A stretch of DNA of 64,000 nucleotides from Aquanectria penicillioides (Eukaryota; Ascomycota; Sordariomycetes; Hypocreales; Nectriaceae): the NCBI GenBank assembly GCA_003415625.1, contig PYIU01000008.1, positions 124,001 to 188,000 on the forward strand. Reading direction: 5' to 3'. This document shows positions 11,122 through 23,187 of this stretch, piece by piece. Numbering within the stretch: the stretch's first letter is position 1; each line of letters begins with the position of its first letter. The translations under genes and the position numbers were made by a program. Below the pieces are notes generated by a model. It was not told where the DNA came from. It ran no database searches and saw nothing but the letters and a program-made list of their open reading frames with translations.

Positions 11122-12866
11122 ATGGGCGACGTCCAAAGGTCAGTCGTGTCGCCCCAGGCCGGGCGAGACTTTGAAAAGGACCGGGACGCAGCAATTGACG
11201 AAGTGGGCCGTGACACGGAATCGGAGCTCATCGATAACGAGGCACAGGCCGGTGTTCAGCAAGTCGAGGCCATCGCCACTGTCTGGTCTAGGACCGACCT
11301 CATTGTCGCCTATGTCTTGATTTGGATCGTCTACTTTGTCATGTTGATGCAGCAGGGCGCTACATCGGCGCTGACCCCCTACGTTACCTCGGACTTCCAA
11401 GCTCATTCCCTCACGCCCACCGTCAGCGTTCTTAGTAGCGTCATCGGGGAGCTTGCAATCTCACAGTCGCCAAAATCCTTGACGTCTGGGGACGACCACA
11501 AGGATATGCCGTATCGCTCCTCATCACGACCATCGGCCTCATCATGATGGCAGCCACCACGAATGTGAAAATGTACGCCGCAGCTCAGGTTTTCTGGACC
11601 GTCGGTACCAACGCCATGCTCTACACTGTCAACATCTTTGTCGCCGATACATCGGGCCTTCGCAACCGAGGTCTCATGACAGCATTGACCTCATCGCCCA
11701 ACATCATTACTACGTGGCTAGGTGGTCCCATCTCCGAAGGCTTTCTTAAGGGTCCTGGTTGGCAATGGTGCTTTGGAGCCTTCTCCATCATAGTGCCCGT
11801 CATGTGCTCGCCACTGTTTGGCCTGTTGATGCTCAATTACCACAAGGCCAAGAAGCAGAACATCATCACAGTAAAGGAGAGAACACGAACACTCGCGCAG
11901 TCGTTTCTGTATTACGGTCGCGAGTTTGACGCCGTTGGCCTCATTCTGCTGTCAGCTGGCCTGGCTTTGTTCCTTTTGCCATTCAATCTCTACGCACTTC
12001 AGCCCCTGGGATGGCGGTCACCGCTCATCATCTGCCTCTTGGTTTTCGGTGTAGTCCTCATCATTTTGTTTGCCTTGTGGGAGAGGTTCTTTGCTCCAGT
12101 CACCTTTATCCCCTATTCACTGCTGCTTGATCGCAACATGGTCGGCGCGTGTGTACTCGGCGCTGTCCTCTTTATCAGCTACTACTGCTGGATAAGTTTC
12201 TTCAGCTCTTTTCTTCAGGTTGTTAATGGCCTTAGCATTACCGATGCCAGCTATGTTGTACAAACTTACAGTCTTGGCGCCAGCCTATTTTCGATTGTCG
12301 CTGGTGTACTCATCCGATATACTGGTCGATTTAAAGCCATCACGCTATACATTGCCATTCCTATCTACACCTTATTTATGGGTCTCATGATATACTTCCG
12401 GGAGCCAGATATGAGCATTGGCTATATCGTCATGTGTCAAATATTCATCTCCTTCGCTTCAGGAATTATCATGATCACTCCCCAGATTGCCGCCATGTCC
12501 GTCGCATCTCACCAACATGTTGCCGTAGTTATGGCTATCGTATCTATGTTCTCGTCTATTGGTGGTGCTATCGGCCTCACAGTTGCGAGTGCAATCTGGC
12601 AATCTGTATTCCCGGATAAGCTAGCCGAATACCTCCCGGTGGATGAGTTGCCAAATCTCCTCTACATTTATGCCTCTCTCGACATTCAGCTCAGTTATCC
12701 GACTGGGACGCCAGCCCGAACCGCCATTCAACACGCCTATGCTGACGCACAATCAATGATGTTAGCTGCTGGCACAGCTATCTGGGCCGTCGGGTTTGTT
12801 GCCGTCGCGTTCTGGCGGAACACTGACGTCAAGAACATAAAACAAGTCAAAGGGCAGGTGTTTTAA
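11122..12866 (+). CDS. SIT-family MFS transporter, one-base frameshift near the N-terminus
   Basis: The first frame starts at ATG 11122 and carries GVQQVEAIATVW, TM1 and LTPYVTSDF. The remaining protein continues in another frame from NLTVAKILDVWGR through about 12 further TM segments to the stop at 12866. The family motif GGACNLT-AKILD is interrupted exactly at the G4 run 11446-11449. One additional G restores V-I-G-G-A-C-N-L-T and a 581-residue protein, normal for siderophore-iron transporters. It is a paralog of the fragment at 1-356. SIT proteins move ferric siderophores across the plasma membrane or export endogenous chelators. In this locus the cargo may be an isocyanide or its metal complex (inferred). 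An exact Mac1-type copper element lies 134 bp upstream. Confidence 0.85.
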
Positions 12867-13165
12867 ATGAAGCTTAAACTTATTTTGCAACACTGAGATA
12901 AACAAGGCATTTTACGTTCGTTGCATCTTTCTGCTTGATCCGCTAGCTTCGATGGAGATGATGTGTATATTCATCTCATAGATAGCTTTAATCTTGATTC
13001 CTATTCAAACACCATTTCTATAGTATTGTGTAGCACAATATTCATCACTCGGATTTAACCCTAGGACGATATGACTGTTGAATGACAAGGTTTACGGTGC
13101 AGTAAGCGTTCTTGAATGAGCAAGATCAAGGAGAACCCACTTCCCACCCCAACCACATGAAAACT

Positions 13166-13173
13166 TGCGCAAA
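13166..13173 (-). promoter_or_regulatory. TTTGCGCA copper-element match (minus strand)
   Basis: TGCGCAAA on the plus strand reads TTTGCGCA, the G variant of the Mac1 consensus TTTGC(T/G)CA. It lies 300 bp after the SIT gene and 2.3 kb before the isocyanide synthase, so its target is unclear. Confidence 0.2.
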
Positions 13174-14783
13174 GGCGAGCAATGCTCAAATCGAACCACC
13201 AACACAAACGTAGGCTCAACAAGGCTAGTGTCTGATGCTTACCTACCCGCCTAATTAGTGGAGCACGGAGCATGAACCAAAACTAGACCCAGTTTGTGAC
13301 TAGCTGAAAGAGACGAGAGGCAACTTGCATCCCGGTACTCAATTCTTAACTGTGATAGATAGCAATATTATAAGATAATGGTCTGCGTAGCGCGTCAAGG
13401 GGCCCGTCCGGAAGAGTGGCAATCGACCTATGCACAATCCCAATTGCGGGGTTTTGGACACCCCGTGCTCATCATTTCCGAAGCGAAATTGTCCAAAGTG
13501 CAGCTCCATCAGCCCAAGATTGAAGGCCATGGACAAACCATCTATGGAGAGAATTACACGAAGACAATCAATGCATGTATTTCATTTGGACGCGCATAGC
13601 AGAGGCTGCTGAAATCATCAGCGAGTCCACTCGAGTAGTCAGTTAGAGAACTTCTAAGGAATTGGGCGAGGTGTGATGATCATTGAAAGCATGCTGGTAT
13701 TGAAGAATGGCAGATATCTAGTATGCCTGCGAATGGTCTTGCTGTAATCGCCACAGCCAAGGACACCGGCGGATTCTACTTGCAGGGTAGAACGGGAGCT
13801 ACGAGAGACTACTTTGTGTTCTAGTGACAACCAAGCAAGGTAACGAGTACTTCGCGAAGCCAACAACCTGGCGGCCGATTGGGATTTCGGCGAACCATGC
13901 ATGCAAGACCAGGCAACGAAACGCTCAGCCCACGAAGATGTTGCGGAAGACGACAGGAAGTCACGCGCTAGTTTGTGTGTCTGTCTTGGTTGCGCTAGAT
14001 AGACTTGCTCAAGGAACGGCCCGCATACGCAACGTGATCATGTAGAGGACACCCGTACCGCTGGTAAGCTGTGCTTCCTCTGCGACCACGTGTCTACTGT
14101 GGGAATATCCATTTAAACGCACATATGCATCCATGAAGAGAAAATCTGATGGTGGTGATAGACTCAGTGGGGGTTAAGTGCCAAAATATGAATCCTACGG
14201 CTTCAGCGGCGACCTGAATGGACCTTGTGATGACATACCCTGTCCCGTGTACTTCGAATTCATCATGAAGCCACGGTCTAATGAGTGCGCCATTATCCAA
14301 CATAATCAGGTCTTCCGTCTGTCCTGCAGGCATCTATTCAGCTCGGCTGATAGTGTGCGGGCGCTTACGCACTGTTGGGTATAATCACCAGATGACACTA
14401 TTCATGGAGGTTGCCATTGGCCCTACCTTGGTGTATTGGTTCTAGAAACGAGCATGGCACCGGGTACTTTGGCGAGAATACGAATCTCTATCCTCAACGG
14501 CACATGCGTCATTGGACGAAGCTGCCTTGGCGACTACGGTGGCGATGGGTTGAAGATGCATCGAGTGCGAGTAGTGGAGCTGCATCAGGACAAAACCATG
14601 GGGTTGGTAAGATGCCCCACGGAACTGATGGGTGAGCAATTTCTCGGGACAGCTCGTGACGCAAGGACAATGGATGACCGGACCAGGATCATACAGATAT
14701 ACATACATGTTCGGGCTAGGAACATGGTGATGACGCTGTCATAGGAAACTAGCAACCCATCTCTCGGCGGAAGCAAAGAAACC

Positions 14784-14791
14784 TGCGCAAA
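14784..14791 (-). promoter_or_regulatory. TTTGCGCA copper-element match upstream of isocyanide synthase
   Basis: TGCGCAAA on the plus strand, about 680 bp before the isocyanide synthase ATG, matches the Mac1 consensus TTTGC(T/G)CA on the minus strand. The distance is plausible for a fungal promoter; the match alone is weak. Confidence 0.25.
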
Positions 14792-15470
14792 ATGCCGCTA
14801 TTGGAGCTGGAGCAAGGATCCTCTCCTCTGCTTCACCGGGCTGAGCCCCTGGTCTATTCCGTGGGGCACTCGTACGGACGGCGTATTTTCAACCCCGAAG
14901 CAACGCCAAGGGACTCTCTGTCATGATGCGGTTCCACTTGGACTACTTTTCGCACTATTCGGCACACCACCCTTTTTTCATCACTACCTTGGCTATGCGA
15001 GGCTCGGCTGTATCCCACGTACCAGGCTATTTCACGCAACCATCGCGTCCTAACTCCCAAGGACTGCTCATGCATTCAGTTGCTTTAGTGAGCACTGCCG
15101 GGCAGGCAGAGCAGAGGAGAGCAGAGCAGGTAGGGCAGTGCTAGCGCTGCGCACGCAGCCTCAGAGGGCTTGTCCCAGAGGCAATTGGCTTCGTGATAGT
15201 GTCTCTGTCTTACGTTATGCGTCATCATTCTCCCTCTTTCAGGCCATAATAAAGAGCAGCTAAAAAAGAAACAAGAGGCAAAAAAAAAACAAAAAAAACC
15301 CGCGCATCTCATCAGTCTCTCGCGGACAGAAGGCGTCAGTACATCAGCCGTGTAGTGGGTTCCAGCAATTCTTGACTCTTCAACCCTGCCCTCTCATTAG
15401 TCTTTTTCCTCCAATCACTCACTCACCCAGACAACCCTTTGTTTTTACCATCTCCTCCCTTCTTCCCATC

Positions 15471-16755
15471 ATGCAGGTTCTCCCTCAAGCCCACCGCGAA
15501 GTCCCGCATGCGACCATGAGGATTGCCTCTAGCGAGAGGGAGGCTTTCCTCGTGTCCCGCGAGATGGAAGGGTTGGCCGAGACATGTTCCAAAATCTTGA
15601 ATATTATTTTCGAGTATGCTCTCAACAAATTTGATGACACTGCTGAGCGTCTCGCGGCTGGCGTCCCCAAGTTCCTCTCAGTCATCGAAAAGTTTGTCGC
15701 CGACGGCAAGCAGATTGACATGTGTCTCCCAGCTTTCCCCTTCAAGTCCGCAAACAAGGTCTACAAGGTCTTTGGTACTCTACCAGATAAAGCTGAAGAG
15801 TTGGCATTGGACCGGTTAAATACCATGTGCGCACGAATCACCGACGTCTACACTCCAGGCGCCAAATTGATCATCATCTCCGATGGTCTCGTTTACAATG
15901 GTTTGTGCAGTTTTTGAATTTTCCTTTAAAGTATATTCACTAATTTAGCTTCATTTCAGACCTGCTGAGCATTCCAGATCGTCATACCTGGGCATATGGA
16001 GAGGCCTTGCGGGTTATGGCTGTTGAGAAGGGTTTTGCCAATATTGGCTTTTCCAGACTCAGTGATCTTATCAAATTCCCCCTCCCAAAAACCATTGGAG
16101 AGATCACTTATGTTGCAAATGCTACAAACTTTCGTCGGTATCTCCTCAATAAACACGGTACAGAGGACATCGATATCAACCATGAAATTGCCACCAACCC
16201 TGATACCCTCATGACCTACCGTGGATATTGCAGGTTCCTGGAATCCGACTTGCAGCACATCTTCCCAACTGGACCTACTAGAACAAGCAATAGCTATAAG
16301 AGAGATGTTAAGTATCTTGCGAAGGAGATGTTGATCAGAGGATACGTGAGTTCATCACAACACCTATTCCTTGCTGCTATAGCTAAATAGCTGTATGATA
16401 GGCATTTGCCGGAGCAGTAAAAGCCGCTTTCCCTGATCACCTACGACTTTCTATCCACCAATCAACAGGAGAACATAAAGTTTCAATGAGCTTGCTCAAT
16501 ACTAAGACGGGATTCACGACTCCGTGGCATTGCAGCGTTGCACTAATGGCTGATGGTGAATGGCTGAGCGCCCCTATGGGCGAGTTTAAGAACAATCCGA
16601 AACTAGAAATCATCTATGAAGAAGGTCGGCCTAGCTATTTCAAAGAAAAGGGGGCCAATGAAGACGAGGAGGCTGCCAGCGATGAGGGAGGAAAAGTAGA
16701 GCTTAGCAGCGAGCCACCTAGGACAATTTTTTCGTGGCTTTCCTCTTGGAAATGA
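15471..16755 (+). CDS. Free-standing isocyanide synthase (DIT1/PvcA family)
   Basis: Three exons (15471-15900, 15960-16345, 16402-16755) give 389 residues. The whole length is one DIT1/PvcA domain: FPFKSANKVYKVFG, PDKAEELALDRLN, SDGLVYN, YVANATNFRRYLLNKHG, HIFPTGP, NTKTGFTTPWHCSVA and PSYFKE, ending in a short acidic tail. These enzymes make an isonitrile from an amino acid with ribulose-5-phosphate as the carbon donor (family knowledge). It is clearly related to the synthase domain of the crmA-like gene, and both introns fall at the same positions and phases (after VYN and after LIRG+1). Exon 2 is 386 nt in both. There are no NRPS domains and no P450 beside it, unlike xanthocillin clusters. 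A PDR exporter follows 0.7 kb downstream. ATG 15471 is preferred to an in-frame ATG 99 nt upstream because the domain starts after it. Confidence 0.92.
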
Positions 16756-17476
16756 AGATGTAATGATACGTCACTAACATTTCAAGGAAATAATACGGTC
16801 TCTTAAAGAACGTGCCTGTAGCATTGAGGGGTTCGTAGTCGATCACCCTTTCTGTCCAATCGGAATTTCATTTCATTTCTCTCTGTGAAACAAATCTTTC
16901 GACCAATTTTAGTCAGAATTGTCCAGCATCATTAGCCTAGATGGATGGAACCTTATTCTACTTCCGTTGCCTTACTTTGCAATCTCATCAATTCTACCTG
17001 GCCTTCGACAACAAACCGGAGCGTTGGGTGTACTTTGAGACCCATTTTACTGCATTAGACCTACACCTCAGAAACTAGCAAGTTCTCTAAAAGCTCTAGC
17101 CTGATGTAAGGCTAGTCCCGGGGGTGAAATAACTTGCGGACGGGGTGAAGGAGGGGCCTGATGCCAATACTTGCGCACCTTTTCAGCCCGCGCCTTTCTC
17201 GGATCGGACTTTTTTTTCAGTCTCTCGTACAACTCATCCTTGTATCTCTCACTTTACGCTCTTCAAAAACGTGTCTACTCCCATTCTGTTATTTTTGCTC
17301 ACCGCCATCACTTGAAGCTTATTTCCATTACAGCAGTTGCACAATCGTCACTCTGAAGTGACCTGATCTCAACTACATAACGTCGTTGCTGTCTCTTGTC
17401 TAGGCTATTCCCAAAGCCACACCGGGGGACGACAAAGTACGCCGACAAAAGCGCCTTGAAGGGAAAAAGTTGTACA
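16756..17476. promoter_or_regulatory. Intergenic: promoter of PDR ABC transporter
   Basis: No gene is seen. The 3' part (17160-17476) is pyrimidine-rich and contains the exact octamer TTTGCTCA at 17294-17301, 176 bp before the ABC transporter ATG. The 5' part is the 3' UTR and flank of the isocyanide synthase. Confidence 0.4.
17294..17301 (+). promoter_or_regulatory. Exact copper-starvation element TTTGCTCA before ABC transporter
   Basis: TTTGCTCA lies inside a T-rich stretch 176 bp upstream of the PDR transporter start. It has the same sequence as the site 134 bp before the SIT-type transporter. The T-rich context raises the chance of an accidental match. Confidence 0.3.
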
Positions 17477-20400
17477 ATGTCAGCCACTGGTCAGCGGAAG
17501 GTTGACACCGACAATGCTCGTGATACCAACTGCAATCCCAAGATGACACTCACGGAGATGTGTAAAGCGGTCGAGACAGTGTCGATTACCCAAGAATTGA
17601 ACAACACCCACGCATTCAATGCCCAAAACACATCTACGGCTGAAGTTAGTGCTAAGTCACCTGTCAAAGCTTCAGGTGACGACGATGAACACGATTCCGA
17701 GGCGCAACGGCGTAACTCCATAGTGCAGGCCCTCGCGGCATCCCAAGCACGCCGTCCCGGATCTTGGCCTGAAGAAAATTTAATCGCTACGGAGACAGAC
17801 TCTGCCCTTAATCCTCATTCCACCAAATTCAGTGCCACTGAGTGGGCGAAGTCCATGTTCGAGATGGTATCTCGAGATAGCACTTCACTCCGGTCCACTG
17901 GAGTTTGCTTCCAGAATCTCTGTGTCCGCGGCTTTGGTACCGGCACCGACTATCAAAAGGATGTTGGAAACTTCTGGCTATCACTCTTTGACATAGCACG
18001 TAGCTTCCTGAGCAGAAATCGCCAGTACGTTGATATTCTGCACCAATGTGATGGTTTGATACGGCAGGGCGAAATGCTCGCCGTATTAGGACCACCAGGT
18101 TCTGGTTGCTCTACGTTTCTCAAAACCATCGCCGGCGAGACGAGGGGTATTCATGTCGGAGATGGCTCCTACTTCAACTATCAAGGTGAGTAAGATTTGA
18201 AGTATTTCTCGAGATGTGGCTATGCGCAGCTGAAGGGGAATAATAGTTCCAACTACATGGGAACCAAACTGAACTTGAAACATAGGCCAAACGGACAAAG
18301 AAATGCACTCTCAGCACCGCGGGGAAGTCATTTACACAGCAGAACTTGATGTGCATTTTCCAATGCTAACTGTTGGCGACACTCTCACATTTGCTGCTCG
18401 TGCTCGCCTACCACAAATACTACCGATGGGTCTGAGTCGGACTGATTTCGCCAACCACCTTCGAGATGTTGTGATGGGTATATTCGGAATCTCTCATACT
18501 GTTGATACATTTGTTGGAAACGAATTCGTACGTGGCATTTCCGGGGGCGAGCGCAAACGTGTTTCTATTTGTGAGGCCGCTCTTTCCGGTGCCCCGTTAC
18601 AGTGCTGGGATAACTCAACTCGCGGCCTCGACTCCGCCAACGCAATTGACTTTTGCAAAGCCTTGCGCCTTCAGACGAAGATATTCAATAGCACAACTTG
18701 TGTCTCTCTCTATCAGTCTCCCCAAAGCGCCTATGATCTTTTTGATAAGGTTCTTATTTTATATGAAGGTCGCCAGATCTTCTTTGGCTCTACTGCTATC
18801 GCCAAGCAATACTTTATCAATCTAGGGTTTGCATGTCCAATTCGCCAAACTACACCCGACTTCATTACATCTATGACTGCGCCAGGAGAGCGTATTATCC
18901 GCCCTGGGTTCGAAGCCAAGGCTCCTCGAACCCCCGATGAGTTCGTTGAAGCATGGAAGAAAAGTTCTTACTACAAGTCCCTGGCAGACGAGATTACTCA
19001 GTATAAAATCGACCATCCTATAGATGGCCCTGATGCTGAGATATTTCGTGCGTCGAAGCAAGCTCAACAGTCCAGTGGACAACGAAAGAAGTCTCCTTAT
19101 ATCCTGACATATTTGGAACAAATTCAGCTATGTCTATGGCGCGGATGGAAACGATTGACAGGTGACCCCAGCATAACGATTGGTGCTCTAGTTGGAAATT
19201 TCATCATGGCTCTTATCGTTGGCAGTGTTTTCTACAACATGAAACCAACAACATCAAGCTTTTTCCAACGTGGAGCATTGCTTTTTTTTGCATGTCTGTT
19301 AAATGCATATGCAAGTGCTCTTGAGGTATGGTTTTTTCATGCCTCATTTCTATTGACACTATGGACTAACATGGTTAGATTTTAACACTCTATGCGCAGC
19401 GGCCCATTGTCGAAAAGCATAGCCGTTATGCTTTGTACCATCCTTCAGCCGAGGCAGTGGCTTCTATGATTTGCGATATGCCGTATAAAATTCTAAACTC
19501 GATTGTTTTCAACCTTACGCTCTATTTTATGACCAACCTACGGCGAGAGCCAGGGGCATTCTTTTTCTTTCTGCTTATTTCCTTCTCAACTGTTATGGTC
19601 ATGTCTATGATTTTCCGCACGATTGCTTCGGCATCCCGCACTTTAGTTCAAGCTTTGGTGCCTGCTGGTCTTCTGATGCTTGACTTGATCATTTTTTCTG
19701 GCTTTGTGGTTCCAAAACGTTATATTCTCAGTTGGTGCCAATGGCTCCATTACCTCGATCCATTGTCATATGCCTTTGAATCACTTGTGGCTAACGAGTT
19801 CCATGGCCGCAAGTTCGACTGCGATGAGTACGTTCCGAGCCATGATCTCTCCCAGTATGACGACGTGGATGGGGAAAATCATGTGTGCAGAGCTATTGGT
19901 TCCAAGCCGGGGCAGAACTATGTACTTGGCGAAGATTATATTCAGTCCAATTTCGAATACTCTTGGGACCATCGGTGGCGGAATTTCGGCATCATTGTCA
20001 TGTTTACCGTTATTCTCCTGGGCTTCTATATGATTACTGCTGAGATGGTCTCGGCGAAGAAGTCTAGAGGTGAGGTTCTCCTTTATCGACGAGGTTATAA
20101 GCCTGTTGCGGCTAAGCTTGCCGAAAACCGGCGGGGGATCCCGAAGCTGCTGTAACCAGCATCAGCCCAATCGTTACGTCGAGGCTGAGCAGCGACGATA
20201 GCAAAGCAGGGAAGCTTCAGCGACAAAGATCTATATTTCATTGGCGTGATGTTTGCTATGACATCAAAATAAAAAAGGAATCAAGACGAATTTTGGATCG
20301 TGTCGATGGTTGGGTCAAACCAGGCACTCTAACAGCCTTAATGGGAGTATCCGGGGCCGGAAAGACAAGTCTTCTGGATTGCTTAGCCAATCGCACTGCG

Positions 20401-22170
20401 ATAGGTGTGATTACTGGCAAGATGCTTGTTGACGGTAAGCCTCGAGATTTATCGTTCCAAAGAAAAACAGGCTATGTACAGCAACAAGACCTGCACTTAC
20501 ATACGTCAACCGTTAGAGAGGCTTTGAACTTCAGCGCTGTCCTTCGCCAATCTATATATACGTCCCGAAGAGAAAAGCTTGAATATGTTGAAGAAGTTAT
20601 CAAGCTGCTAGAAATGGAAGAATACGCCGACGCCGTTGTCGGTGTACCAGGGGAGGGGCTTAACCTTGAGCAACGCAAGCGTTTAACAATTGCTATTGAG
20701 CTTGTTGCGAAGCCACCTCTTTTACTTTTCGTAGATGAGCCGACTTCGGGACTTGACTCACAAACATCTTGGGCCATTCTAGACCTGCTGGAGAAACTAG
20801 CAAAGGCCGGCCAAGCTGTTCTTTGTACTATTCACCAGCCTTCTGCCATGCTCTTCCGGCGCTTCGACCGCCTGCTTTTACTGGCTGATGGAGGGAAGAC
20901 TGTTTACTTCGGCGACATTGGTGAGGAGTCTAAGATTATGATGAGTTATTTCGAACGCAATGGTGGGAAGCCATGTCCGTCTGATGCAAACCCGGCCGAA
21001 TGGATGTTGGACATAATTGGGGCTGCCCCAGGGTCAGCAACTGAAATGGACTGGTTCCGTGTATGGCGTGAAAGTCCTGAATACAGTACAGTTCAAAGTG
21101 AACTGGATAGAATGGAAGCCAAAGCGAACGATTCTTCACAGACCATAAACGATAGCCTTGGCGGCTATCAAGAATTTGCAGCTCCATTCAGGGTCCAGCT
21201 TTACGAAAATCTCTACCGTGTCTTTCAGCAATATTGGCGCACTCCAAGGTATATTTATGCAAAAGCTGCTCTTTGCACACTTATATCCCTCTTTATTGGT
21301 TTCGTCTTCTTCCAAGCCCCCAATAGCATTCAAGGCCTTCAGAGCCAAATGTTCTCGCTTTTTAGCCTCTTCACAATCTTTGGCCAAATTATCCAACAGT
21401 CTATACCGCAGTTTGTCATCCAACGGTCACTATACGAAGCAAGAGAGAGGCCTTCTAAAGTGTACTCATGGAAAGTTTTCATGCTTTCGCAAATTCTTGT
21501 TGAACTCCCCTGGAACGGGCTTATGGCTTGTTTAATGTACTTTTGCTGGTATTATCCCACTGGCCTCTACCACAATGCTGAACCAACCGGACAGGTCGCC
21601 GAGCGGGGAGCATTAGTCTTTCTATTTCTGCTCATGTTTATGATTTTTGCTGGAACTTACTCAGTGTTTATGGTAGCCGGTTTCGAAACAGCGGAAGCCG
21701 GGAGCAACCTTGCCGACTTGCTATCGACCCTCTGCTTAATATTTTGTGGCATTCTTGCTACACCTCACAACCTCCCCGGCTTCTGGATTTTCATGTATCG
21801 CATATCGCCGTTTACTTATCTAGTAAGTGGGATTTTATCAGCCGCTGTGGCGAATACGAACGTTTCTTGTGCCGAAAACGAATTCCTATCTCTCAAGCCC
21901 ATCAATGGGTCTACTTGCGGCGAATACCTAGCTACACACATAAAGGAAGTCGGGGGGTACCTTTTGGATGCTAATACGAATTTTGAATGCATTTTCTGTC
22001 CTATTTCTGAGACTAACAAGTATCTCGAGTCCGTTAGCACAAACTACGCGGATCGCTGGAGAAATTTTGGCATCATGTGGCTCTATGTCTTGTTCAACAT
22101 CGGGGCGTCATTGATGGTTTATTGGCTGGCACGTGTGCCAAAGTCAACTGAGAAGCAGAAGAAAGAGTAG
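17477..22170 (+). CDS. Full-size PDR-type (ABC-G) multidrug ABC transporter, one-base frameshift
   Basis: Exons 17477-18185, 18286-19325 and 19379-22170 encode about 1513 residues, the usual PDR length, in the order NBD1-TMD1-NBD2-TMD2. NBD1 has the degenerate fungal Walker [10 protein letters not shown], signature [11 protein letters not shown] and Walker B-like [16 protein letters not shown]2 has [23 protein letters not shown] and [14 protein letters not shown]. Both introns have GT-AG ends and keep the frame. The frame breaks once, in the linker before NBD2, at the G5 run 20133-20137. One more G reads R-R-G-D-P-E-A-A and continues through [12 protein letters not shown]. The protein should sit in the plasma membrane and export hydrophobic compounds, plausibly the isocyanide product as self-protection (inferred from position 0.7 kb behind the isocyanide synthase). 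ATG 17477 is the first in frame. Confidence 0.92.
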
Positions 22171-23187
22171 AAACGCATCAAGTAAATTTAGTTTAAGTTC
22201 AATCATGATTTCTCATCTTTCATTCACGCTATATTGTATTGCCACATAATAAGCGGCCGCTTTACTTCGGCTTCAGTTTTTGTTGCCCTGCACACGTCAT
22301 AATTTCATTTGACCCACACTCGATTCCGATTCAAATGGTATTCGATGCAATTTTTATTATCAAGTGAGCGCATATAAATCGATAAAAGTCCCCTTCTCCC
22401 ATTACATTTAATTTCGTTTGGCTGGTTGATAATATTTAATAATGCCATCAACTTCTAGTGGCAAGGACAGACGGTCTGCGTCTGCATTAAAAGGTATAGG
22501 GTACGTGTATCATTGAATGTGCAAGTCAACAGCTACGCACAACAAATATATGTTTCAAGCATCTATAAAGATCAGTGCTGATTAACCTAATGAGATCCAA
22601 TTCGTCCTTTGATTTGTAAGCAATTATGAGTGGAATTTAAGATTATGAGTACTTCGTTCTTTTGACTCAAAGTTTTGACCGTTTATTTCCGTGTCTCGTC
22701 CAAATAATCAGTCCTCCGCCGCATTTTATCTTAGAGTGCCCTTACCAGATTAAGTAAGTGGCACAGATCTCGGACAGTAAATCCGTCGGCATTGAACGGA
22801 CTGTGGATTAGTTTTAGAATGGAATCAAATGTTCGGCTTCCGCATCCAGCGGCCGTTTCTGCCGTAGGCCCCAACTCCGGCTCAGTTGAAATTCCTTTCA
22901 AAAGGGGCACCTGGAAGGCTTGACATCTCTCTATTAACTAATCCCGACATATACATTCTAAACGCGTCTCAGTACTGGTATCTCAATCCCATCTCCGAAT
23001 TCACAAGCCTCAAAAACGGACCAATTACAGTTGCTTCCTCGTCGCTGTTATAGCCTATCTTCTAAGTTTTGCCGTGTGTAAGATCGATCACCTCTGCAAG
23101 TATCGCTACTGTTCTGAAGTGCTACTGGAGGATAACACACCCGCCGTAACGCAATTTACATCTTCTCTTTGGCGAGTTTGCTTCAAT
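22171..23187. other. Intergenic, AT-rich
   Basis: This 1 kb stretch lies between the ABC and DHA2 transporter genes. No ORF with a recognisable product, no tRNA and no repeat was seen. The final 200 bases form the DHA2 gene promoter and leader. Confidence 0.4.

Larger units (their letters stand above)
12867..15470. other. 2.6 kb intergenic gap between the two halves of the isocyanide locus
   Basis: Open frames here (for example 13378-13599, 14094-14333, 14436-14744) are short, overlap in several frames and show no known domain or splice-joined protein, so no gene is called. The gap contains two exact TTTGCGCA octamers on the minus strand (13166-13173, 14784-14791), a purine-rich GCAGA/GGAGA stretch at about 15100-15140, and an A-rich stretch at about 15272-15298. 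The last 150 bases are pyrimidine-rich and probably form the 5' UTR of the isocyanide synthase. Confidence 0.4.

Noticed and set aside
11122..12866. SIT-type transporter as a true pseudogene
   Set aside because: A single missing G in a G4 run restores the conserved V-I-G-G-A-C-N-L-T motif and a normal length. The same kind of loss recurs in unrelated genes, so error is the simpler explanation.
13378..14744. Several 60-100 codon ORFs between the SIT transporter and the isocyanide synthase
   Set aside because: They overlap in multiple frames, lack domains and cannot be spliced into a longer protein.
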